This document shows positions 1-6,008 of a DNA stretch of 6,739 nucleotides, one piece after another. The position numbers and the translations under genes were made by a program. This stretch comes from Anaerorudis sp964444915 (lineage in GTDB: Bacteria > Bacteroidota > Bacteroidia > Bacteroidales > Dysgonomonadaceae), in NCBI GenBank assembly GCA_964444915.1, contig CAYUIY010000089.1, positions 1 to 6,739 on the forward strand. Reading direction: 5' to 3'. Position 1 is the stretch's first letter, and each line of letters opens with the position of its first letter. The notes beneath the pieces are model-generated. The model was not told where the DNA came from. It was given only the letters and a program-made list of their open reading frames with translations, and made no database searches.

Positions 1-53
1 AATGCTGCCAGACCTAAAAAAGGACAAAAAAGCTTTAATCCGATTGTTTCCAT
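1..53 (-). CDS. Start of an unidentified exported protein, cut by the left window edge
   Basis: An ATG at 53-51 opens a frame that runs without a stop to the edge and gives 17 whole codons, METIGLKLFCPFLGLAA, plus two bases. It reads like the start of a signal peptide: a Lys at position 7, then a hydrophobic run ending in small residues. The gap from the preceding BACON lipoprotein stop is 59 nt, very AT-rich, with no convincing terminator, so co-transcription is plausible. Genes at this place in a PUL are often further surface glycan-binding proteins or glycoside hydrolases, but nothing visible identifies the product. No Shine-Dalgarno sequence precedes the ATG, which is usual in Bacteroidetes. 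A start beyond the window in another frame cannot be excluded. Confidence 0.55.
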   Translation of the reverse strand, partial: METIGLKLFCPFLGLAA

Positions 54-112
54 ATAGTAATAATTTTTTTAATCAAAAATCTATTATATAATCTGCTAAC
101 GTTAAAAAAATG

Positions 113-466
113 TTATGCTGTTTGAGTAATAATAACACTTACAGATGGTTGATTAAAAGTAGGATTCACTACTACGGTCGTTTGTCGAGGCTCTCCTGTT
201 AAATTTTTTGCAACTGATATTTTTATAGTTGCATTACCTGACCCATATTTTTTCGTTACACTTACCCATGAATCACTCGTTGCAATCCACCAACCTAAAT
301 TTCCTCCATGGATTGTTATTTCAATGTCGCCACCGTCTGGATTTATAGTAAAACTAGTAGGAGATATCGTAAATTCAGTTGGAACAGGATAATATGCCCC
401 ATGATCCTCTTCACATGAACATAAAACTCCCAAAAAAAGTATGACGAAAGTAATTATTTTTTTCAT
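113..466 (-). CDS. Single-domain BACON lipoprotein, probably surface-exposed
   Basis: This 117-residue protein starts with a lipoprotein signal peptide: MKK, a hydrophobic run, and the lipobox L-C-S-C with the lipidated Cys at 18. The residues after it, Glu-Glu-Asp, resemble the acidic lipoprotein export signal that sends Bacteroidetes lipoproteins to the outer surface. Residues about 30-117 match the BACON pattern: an ISPTSFTINPDGG opening, W59-W60, the S-D-S-W-V-S-V core (W67), a GSGNATIKISVAKN strand, TGEPRQTTVVV, and a closing V-S-V-I-I-T-Q strand. BACON domains are Ig-like and usually sit at the N-terminus of larger PUL enzymes or glycan-binding proteins; here the domain is nearly the whole protein. 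The frame is open up to 520, but those 18 extra codons overlap the susD end and precede the signal peptide, so the ATG at 466 is preferred, 29 nt after the susD stop. It is probably an accessory glycan-binding protein; binding is inferred. Confidence 0.85.
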   Translation of the reverse strand: MKKIITFVILFLGVLCSCEEDHGAYYPVPTEFTISPTSFTINPDGGDIEITIHGGNLGWWIATSDSWVSVTKKYGSGNATIKISVAKNLTGEPRQTTVVVNPTFNQPSVSVIITQTA

Positions 467-495
467 TTTTCTATATATTAGATATTTTTCATATA

Positions 496-2289
496 TTACC
501 AACCGGGATTTTGTTTCCACAATCCTTCAGTTAAACTCAACATTCTTTGCTGTATAGGAAGCAAATAGTCTCTATCTATCTTAAATCCAAAGCCATTAGG
601 TAATTGTAGTTTATAAGGATCAATATACCCTTCTTCATTTATTTGTATATTTTTCCCCACAACTAAAGCCCCGCTATAATATCCCCCTGAAACATTTTCT
701 TGTTGTAAAGAACTATTCAAAAACAGCGCTCCTAACGGTCTTTTTGCTGCAATTAAATCATCTGCTGCGGCCCATCTCAAAATATCATCAAAACGATGTC
801 CTTCACATGCGAGTTCAATTCTCCTTTCTCTACGAACAGCTTGAATATATTTATCTAAATTATGAAACGGATAAGTTGGATCAGTATTATATTCTCTATC
901 AAAATCAACACCTGGCATTCCAACACGATCTCGCAATGGTTTAAGTGCCCGTTTTATTTCATCAGCATTCCCTGGTCCATCTAATTCTGCTAAAGCCTCA
1001 GCATAAATTAATAAAATTTCAGCATACCTATATTGAATTGCAGGTGCCTGCGATTTACCTTCACCTGTAACAGTCGGAAGATAAGAAGTATTATACTCAT
1101 TAAACTTTAACATTGAATAACCTGTTGTATTTTGATGATAAGTAGTCACATGAAGAGGTGGATATTGATATTGAGTCCCATCAGGTTTCATTTGAGTACC
1201 CGGAGTACAAACTGTTTGAGATAGACGTGGATCTCGAATTTGAGGACTTAATTCTTTACCATAAATTTTTTGATCTTTTTCTCTTTGTTCTTTTGAATAA
1301 ATATTTCCATCTTTCGTCAAATAATCATCAACTAATGACTGAGAAATGCCCGTTTGCCCACCCCCTTCATTGATATAACGCGTAACGCTATGACCTATAT
1401 TATCTGCAGCGTTATATTTTTTCCAAAACAAAATTTCCGGGTTGTTTGATAAATCTAGCATTATGAAAAGATCTTGATACGGTTTATCTCCTACCTGACT
1501 AATTGACCAAACACCTCTATCAATAATAGCTTTAGCAGCATCTCTGGCTTGCTCTAAATAATTTTTAATCTTTGCATCTGTAACATCTTTACTAAAAAAA
1601 GGATCATTTTTTGCTCTATGGTATTTTTGCCATGTTCCTTCAAATAATGCAACTTCTGCTTTTAATGCTCTTGCAACATCTCGATGGACTCTCATAGTTG
1701 CACTAGAATTTTCTTCTTTTAAATTTAATATTGCAATATCTAAATCATGTAAAATGCTATCCACAACAACTAAACGAGAATCTCTTGGAGATTTAACCTC
1801 ATCAATTGATAATACTTTATTCACCCACGTTATATCGCCATAACCTTTAATCATTTGGAAATAATACCAAGCACGAAAATAATACGCCTCTCCTATACAT
1901 TGTTTTTTTTCAGGACCTTCTTCTTTATTATTATTTATATTTTCGATCATGAAATTCAAATTTCGTATATAATTATAATTATTTAATTTTGAGGCATCAC
2001 TTAAAGCAATTAAGCCGGCTAACCGTGTATTGGGTGCAGAATTTACCATATTATCGCTTTGTTGATCACCGTAAGCTATCCCTGTGGAAGTTGCTAAACC
2101 ATATGGTTGAATTTTTACTCCTGATTCATAAAATTGATTTAAATATTTTTCCATTTCAGAAGTACTACTCAAAGCATTTACCGTCGAAAGTTGTCCTTCG
2201 GGATATTTATCGAGGTCAAAGCAACCATGTAAAAAAAAAGAGAAAAGCAAAAGCAACGAACTTATAATTTTAAAATATCTTTTTTTCAT
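496..2289 (-). CDS. SusD/RagB-family outer-membrane nutrient-binding lipoprotein
   Basis: This is the surface lipoprotein that caps the SusC channel and captures glycan for import. Its 597 residues are in the normal family range. The signal peptide ends in the lipobox L-H-G-C with Cys23, followed by F-D-L-D. The N-terminal SusD-like region (about 24-320) includes the helical Y-Y-F-R-A-W-Y-Y-F segment at 136-144, followed by G-Y-G-D near 149-152. The C-terminal SusD/RagB domain (about 345-597) has the hallmark segments RYAEILLIYAEAL (421-433), RRERRIELACEGHRFDDILRW (486-506, abridged: R-R-E-R-R-I-E-L then G-H-R-F-D), Y-L-L-P-I at 575-579, and the terminal Q-N-P-G-W. The start lies 5 nt after the susC stop, with a weak AGGAA-like site, so the two are translationally close and share one operon. 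The gene is very AT-rich: the block 1921-1980 has only 8 G/C in 60. Its ligand cannot be read from sequence. Confidence 0.96.
   Translation of the reverse strand: MKKRYFKIISSLLLLFSFFLHGCFDLDKYPEGQLSTVNALSSTSEMEKYLNQFYESGVKIQPYGLATSTGIAYGDQQSDNMVNSAPNTRLAGLIALSDASKLNNYNYIRNLNFMIENINNNKEEGPEKKQCIGEAYYFRAWYYFQMIKGYGDITWVNKVLSIDEVKSPRDSRLVVVDSILHDLDIAILNLKEENSSATMRVHRDVARALKAEVALFEGTWQKYHRAKNDPFFSKDVTDAKIKNYLEQARDAAKAIIDRGVWSISQVGDKPYQDLFIMLDLSNNPEILFWKKYNAADNIGHSVTRYINEGGGQTGISQSLVDDYLTKDGNIYSKEQREKDQKIYGKELSPQIRDPRLSQTVCTPGTQMKPDGTQYQYPPLHVTTYHQNTTGYSMLKFNEYNTSYLPTVTGEGKSQAPAIQYRYAEILLIYAEALAELDGPGNADEIKRALKPLRDRVGMPGVDFDREYNTDPTYPFHNLDKYIQAVRRERRIELACEGHRFDDILRWAAADDLIAAKRPLGALFLNSSLQQENVSGGYYSGALVVGKNIQINEEGYIDPYKLQLPNGFGFKIDRDYLLPIQQRMLSLTEGLWKQNPGW
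676..695. repeat. Copy 1 of a 20-bp exact direct repeat shared by susD and susC
   Basis: The 20 bases here recur exactly at 4422-4441. In this copy they encode the V-S-G-G-Y-Y part of susD (residues about 533-538). The shared peptide explains part of the identity, but the synonymous positions also agree. Confidence 0.8.
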
Positions 2290-2294
2290 AATTC

Positions 2295-5200
2295 CTATAA
2301 ATTAAGTATTAAACCAACAGAATAAACTTTATTAAGTGGATAATTTTTACCACCATCAGAAGATACAAACACTAATTCAGGATCAAAAAATCCAATCATA
2401 TTGGTAATGGTAAACAAATTCTCTCCCGAAAAAAATACAGAAGCCTTTGACAATTTAATTTTATCGGTTACAACCTTTGGCAAATCATAACTTACCGTTA
2501 AATTTTTTAATCGTAAATAAGAAGCATCCTGCAAATAATAATCTGTTGTATTGCCTGTAGTTTTTGCAATAAAGCTATTGATGCTCCCTGCCCCTGTAAT
2601 ATAAGGCTTTGTATAATATGCATCATGATTATCTTCTCTCCAATAATCCAAATGTTCTTTAAATACGGTTGTCTGTGCATATGAAGATGCTCCTGAAAAA
2701 TAATTAGACCCAGCCGGATTATAATCCCTCTTTCCAACTCCTTGAAAGAGAACGCTTAATGTCAATCCTTTATAACTAATTGATCCGTTTAAAGAATACT
2801 GATATCGAGGTGTAGCGTTACCTATAATTGTCATATCACCCATATCACCTAGCGTATTTTCTCCTTTATTGATCTTTTTGTCATCATTTAAATCTATAAA
2901 TTTCAAATCGCCTGGCGTGAACGCTATTCCTGTTAAATATGAGGTGTTGATCACTCTATTATATTCATTGGCCTCATCTTGCGTTTGTATAATTCCGGAA
3001 ACTTTATATCCCCATATTTCTCCGACCTTCTTACCTTTGTACCAATTTCCTGAAGGATTTGTAAAAGTAGGATTACTATATTCTAATACTTTAGATTGGG
3101 CATCAAAAATCATTCCGCCAACTGAGTAATCAATCTTATTACCAATTTTACCTCTATAATTAACTGTAAATTCCCATCCCTTACTTTGCATTACTGCATT
3201 GTTGGTATTTGGTGGGTTTGCTCCAAACATATCTGCAACATCTTCACTTGGTCCTAACATATCTTTAGTTTTTCTTCGAAAAACATCAAAACTCCCTGTT
3301 AATCGATTATTGAATAATCCATAATCTACACCAAGATTCGAACTTTCTACTTTTTCCCATGTAACATTTGGATCAAAAGTTCCAGGACCCCAGATAATCA
3401 TATCCCGACCATTGGGAAAATACCAAGTCCCTTTGGTAGAAATATTCATCGTTTGGGCAAATGTGTAAAGAGCAGCGCCACTTTGATTACCTAAATGACC
3501 ATAAGAAGCTCTGATTTTAAAAGTATTTAAAATATGATTCATTGACTGCATAAAATCTTCATGAGCAATGTTCCATCCAACTGAAACAGAAGGGAACCAA
3601 CCCCACCGACTCTTCCCTATAAAACGAGAAGAACCATCATAACGTCCATTTAACTCACATAAATATTTACCTTTGAAGTCATAATTAAGACGTCCAAAAA
3701 AACCTCTCGTAGCCCATCCATTCCTTGTTTCTGAAATATTTTTATCACCTGTTGCCAAATTAATGCCTGGATTAGTTTTGCTAATAATATCAAAAACTTT
3801 TGAATATAAATATTTATATGTATTATCTTCCTCTTGGTATCCCACCATTAAATTAAAATTATGCTTTTCGTCCAACGAAAAATTATAATTCGTGTAAAAA
3901 TTAATAGACTGATATTGACTTGCAGCCATCGATCGCGTAAAAGAGCCATTATCAGGAATTCCCAATTCTGTACGTGTATTTTGAATATAAGTAGTTCCGT
4001 CAATGGCTATAAAAGTAGCAGGAGTGGCAAAGGCCATATAATCAGTAGTTCCTTTTTTATAAGTATAATCAATAAAAATATTCCAATTTTTCAGAGGAGT
4101 TAATTCAAATCCTCCCATGATAACAGAATTAGAATTATTCGTTTTAGCATAAGTTCCAGACCTTAAATAAGGTACCTGAGATAATTCTGAAAAATTCCCA
4201 TTTAAATCATATGGCGAAACAGTGGGTCTAAATCTTGCAAGGCCATGATAAAACATGCCTTCATTTAAAGCACCATCTCCAAAAGGGCTTCGATGATTTG
4301 ATAAAGAATACTTTGAATTTATTTTGAATTTTAACCAATCAGTCAGCTCTGAACTAAGATTAGCATTAAAATTAAATCTTCGATAATTGATATCTGCATG
4401 CTCCAATAATCCTTCTTCCCCATAATATCCCCCTGAAACATAATATTGAGAGGTTTTATCACCGCCACTCAAACTAAGATTATGATTTTGTTTGAAAGCA
4501 AACTCTTTATAATGAAATTTAAACCAATCAGTACTGCCCACACCTCGAGAATTATTTTCATATAAAGTTGTCATGCTATAATTATCTTCTATTACCGGCC
4601 AACAATTAATTCCTGCAGGATTTTGAACATATTGTTCTAAAATAGCTAACTGAGATTCTGAATATTGAGGCGTTTGTCCTGCATTTATGCAACCTTCATT
4701 AAAATATTTGGCGAATTCATATCCATTAGCCATCACAGGTAAATTTACAGGTGTTGACCATGCTGTATTCCCTTGATAGGATGCACGCATTTTCCCTTTT
4801 TCTCCTTTTTTAGTTGTAATTAAAATTACCCCATAAGCAGCACGCGCGCCATAAATAGAAGCAGCTGCGGCATCTTTTAAAACAGATATATCTTCAATAT
4901 CATTGGGGTTTATGTCAGCGAGGTTCATTTCTACGCCATCAACTAAAACATAAGGTAAATCACTTCCGCTTAGATTACCTTGCCCTCTAATATTTAAAGA
5001 AAAGCTTTGACCGGGTTTTCCTCCTCGCGTTGGAACGGAAACAATCAAACCAGGAACTACCCCCTGAAGACTTTGCGTTACATCAACAACTGGCCTTTGC
5101 GCTAATTCATCGCCTCTAACCGAAGCCACAGCACCTGTTAAATTTACTTTTTTCTGCACGCCGTACCCTACCACTACAACTTCTTCAAGAAGTTCCGCAG

Positions 5201-5813
5201 CTTCACTCATTGCTACATTGATGACTGTTTTCCCTCTCACGGGCATTTCTTGAGTTTCCATCCCCACATAGCTGAACTGAAGAATTGCATCTTCAGGCAC
5301 ATTCTGTAGCGTATAATTTCCATCCATATCGGTAACGGTACCCTGCGTAGTCCCTTTTATTAGAATGGTAGCCCCGATAATGGGTTCTCCATTGGTATCG
5401 GTTACTTTGCCGGTAATGGTTTTTTGCTGTTGCTGAACAGATTCAACTCCGGAAACTAATCCCTTCACCTTTTCCTTGGGCAACAAAATGATGTGATTGC
5501 CTTCTACCTGATACTCCACATTTTCCGATTCAAAGAGTCTATCTAAAATATCGGCAATAGTGGCATCTTTTACCCGCACACTCACTTTTCGGTCAACATT
5601 CACCAGCTTGTTGTTGTAAAGAAAATGATAGTCGGATTTCTCTTCAATGGTTTGTAATACTTTTTCGATGGTTGTATTTTTCATGTCCAACGAAATCTTC
5701 GTTTTCTGAGAATACACATCTTCTGCCTGTAATTGAAATACAATTAAACAGAGTAATAGGCACGTTATCCTCATGGTGATAGGTATTTTTTTGACGATTA
5801 ATAATTTATTCAT
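2295..5813 (-). CDS. SusC/RagA-family TonB-dependent transporter with STN signalling domain
   Basis: This outer-membrane importer takes in SusD-bound glycans using TonB-ExbBD energy. Its 1172 residues are in the usual range for an STN-bearing member. Domains in order: signal peptide (1-30, hydrophobic core CLLLCLIVFQLQA); STN domain (about 37-113), which contacts a FecR-type anti-sigma factor; carboxypeptidase-regulatory-like Ig domain (about 131-203, K-T-I-T-G-K-V-T-D); TonB-box-like EEVVVVGYG (210-218); plug (about 220-335) with the family motif Y-V-L-V-D-G-V-E at 288-295 and the D-I-S-V-L-K-D-A-A-A-A-S-I-Y-G-A-R-A segment; then a large beta-barrel with S-V-G-W-N, L-R-L-K-N-L and F-D-P-E segments. 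The chosen ATG gives a complete signal peptide; Met14 is a possible alternative start. There is no clear Shine-Dalgarno sequence. The STN domain plus the upstream fecR imply ECF-sigma control. The chain ends in Leu, not the aromatic residue common in barrel proteins. GC falls sharply from the N-terminal modules into the barrel. Confidence 0.97.
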   Translation of the reverse strand: MNKLLIVKKIPITMRITCLLLCLIVFQLQAEDVYSQKTKISLDMKNTTIEKVLQTIEEKSDYHFLYNNKLVNVDRKVSVRVKDATIADILDRLFESENVEYQVEGNHIILLPKEKVKGLVSGVESVQQQQKTITGKVTDTNGEPIIGATILIKGTTQGTVTDMDGNYTLQNVPEDAILQFSYVGMETQEMPVRGKTVINVAMSEAAELLEEVVVVGYGVQKKVNLTGAVASVRGDELAQRPVVDVTQSLQGVVPGLIVSVPTRGGKPGQSFSLNIRGQGNLSGSDLPYVLVDGVEMNLADINPNDIEDISVLKDAAAASIYGARAAYGVILITTKKGEKGKMRASYQGNTAWSTPVNLPVMANGYEFAKYFNEGCINAGQTPQYSESQLAILEQYVQNPAGINCWPVIEDNYSMTTLYENNSRGVGSTDWFKFHYKEFAFKQNHNLSLSGGDKTSQYYVSGGYYGEEGLLEHADINYRRFNFNANLSSELTDWLKFKINSKYSLSNHRSPFGDGALNEGMFYHGLARFRPTVSPYDLNGNFSELSQVPYLRSGTYAKTNNSNSVIMGGFELTPLKNWNIFIDYTYKKGTTDYMAFATPATFIAIDGTTYIQNTRTELGIPDNGSFTRSMAASQYQSINFYTNYNFSLDEKHNFNLMVGYQEEDNTYKYLYSKVFDIISKTNPGINLATGDKNISETRNGWATRGFFGRLNYDFKGKYLCELNGRYDGSSRFIGKSRWGWFPSVSVGWNIAHEDFMQSMNHILNTFKIRASYGHLGNQSGAALYTFAQTMNISTKGTWYFPNGRDMIIWGPGTFDPNVTWEKVESSNLGVDYGLFNNRLTGSFDVFRRKTKDMLGPSEDVADMFGANPPNTNNAVMQSKGWEFTVNYRGKIGNKIDYSVGGMIFDAQSKVLEYSNPTFTNPSGNWYKGKKVGEIWGYKVSGIIQTQDEANEYNRVINTSYLTGIAFTPGDLKFIDLNDDKKINKGENTLGDMGDMTIIGNATPRYQYSLNGSISYKGLTLSVLFQGVGKRDYNPAGSNYFSGASSYAQTTVFKEHLDYWREDNHDAYYTKPYITGAGSINSFIAKTTGNTTDYYLQDASYLRLKNLTVSYDLPKVVTDKIKLSKASVFFSGENLFTITNMIGFFDPELVFVSSDGGKNYPLNKVYSVGLILNL
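4422..4441. repeat. Copy 2 of the 20-bp exact direct repeat shared by susC and susD
   Basis: This is identical to 676-695 and encodes the V-S-G-G-Y-Y part of the susC barrel, just before Gly-Glu-Glu-Gly. Flanking bases differ on both sides, so the match is limited to 20 bp. Confidence 0.8.
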
Positions 5814-5820
5814 ATTTTTG
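5790..5820 (+). promoter_or_regulatory. Bacteroides-type housekeeping promoter firing antisense to susC
   Basis: On the plus strand, TTTG at 5790-5793 is followed, after exactly 19 nt, by TATTTTTG at 5813-5820. This matches the Bacteroides primary-sigma consensus of TTTG near -33 and TAnnTTTG near -7. It points away from susC and overlaps its start codon. The expected transcription start is about 5826. A second TAnnTTTG match at 5830-5837 has no TTTG at the right distance, so it is weaker. AT-rich DNA gives chance matches, but the correctly placed terminator downstream supports this one. Confidence 0.5.
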
Positions 5821-5856
5821 CTCTGTTATTAAATTTGTTATGAGTTTTAGTAACTT

Positions 5857-5898
5857 GCTTACCTGTCGGTGAGGTGGTATTTTCCGAAAATGGTAAGC
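5857..5898. repeat. Inverted repeat in the susC leader / antisense RNA
   Basis: GCTTACC (5857-5863) and GGTAAGC (5892-5898) are perfect 7-bp complements. Directly inside the right arm, ATTTT (5879-5883) and AAAAT (5887-5891) form a short hairpin around CCG that would stack on the outer stem. The left side keeps an unpaired G/U-rich stretch at 5864-5878. Either strand could adopt this fold. Confidence 0.5.
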
Positions 5899-5911
5899 TT
5901 AAATTTTCTGA

Positions 5912-5945
5912 GGGAGAGTGAATGTGAATTCATTCTCCCGTTTTT
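5912..5945 (+). terminator. Intrinsic terminator-like hairpin with U-tract, plus-strand orientation
   Basis: The arms 5912-5923 and 5928-5939 pair over 12 bp, with one G-U wobble when read as plus-strand RNA, and close on the loop GUGA, a GNRA tetraloop. After one base, the plus strand continues with five T, then GTTT. Read on the minus strand, the wobble becomes a C-A mismatch and the 3' side lacks a T-run, so the structure suits plus-strand transcripts. It therefore fits the end of an antisense RNA better than termination after fecR. Confidence 0.6.
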
Positions 5946-5960
5946 GTTTAAAAACTATCA

Positions 5961-5986
5961 TCATGTTTTCATAGGCTTTCCTCCTT
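5961..5986 (-). other. Perfect Shine-Dalgarno with a three-codon ORF (Met-Lys-Thr)
   Basis: On the minus strand, AAGGAGG (5986-5980) sits 7 nt before an ATG at 5972-5970. The frame reads ATG AAA ACA and then stops at TGA (5963-5961), followed in frame by TGA and TAG. This is the strongest ribosome-binding site in the window, yet it serves only a minimal ORF between fecR and susC. It could be a leader peptide, the remnant of a lost gene start, or chance. It lies outside the predicted antisense RNA. Confidence 0.4.
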
Positions 5987-6008
5987 ATCTTTACAATTCA
6001 ATGATTCA

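Larger units (their letters stand above)
5826..5948 (+). ncRNA. Candidate cis-antisense RNA over the susC leader (DonS-like position)
   Basis: A plus-strand transcript of about 120 nt is predicted between the promoter at 5790-5820 and the terminator-like hairpin and U-tract at 5912-5945. It has no plausible ORF of its own. It would be fully complementary to the first roughly 120 nt upstream of the susC start codon. It contains an inner inverted repeat (GCTTACC at 5857-5863 with GGTAAGC at 5892-5898) enclosing a small A/U hairpin at 5879-5891. From memory, antisense RNAs of the DonS type lie between an anti-sigma gene and a susC homologue in Bacteroides PULs and repress the operon. Position, strand and gene context agree with that; membership is inferred, and both ends are approximate. 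Confidence 0.45.

Noticed and set aside
12..78. Short minus-strand frame from a TTG, reading LIKKIIT then a stop, resembling the MKKIIT start of the BACON protein
   Set aside because: It is 13 codons, lacks an ATG and ends quickly; the resemblance is expected from A/T-rich Lys/Ile codons and is not evidence of duplication.
93..119. Possible terminator after the BACON gene
   Set aside because: Only about 4 bp of complementarity (TAAC/GTTA) around a T-run, too weak for a terminator; the next gene starts only 59 nt after the BACON stop.
467..520. Upstream extension of the BACON lipoprotein frame to an ATG at 520
   Set aside because: The extra 18 residues overlap the 3' end of susD and would sit before the lipoprotein signal peptide, which must be N-terminal. 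The ATG at 466 is the sensible start.
744..2267. Plus-strand ORFs of 66, 71 and 92 codons inside susD
   Set aside because: They lie opposite a clear SusD coding region and show no recognisable domain or upstream promoter; they are antisense shadows.
2507..4103. ORFs of 76, 86 and 80 codons in other frames within susC
   Set aside because: The susC frame is continuous with a full family architecture through these positions, and the alternative peptides look non-protein-like.
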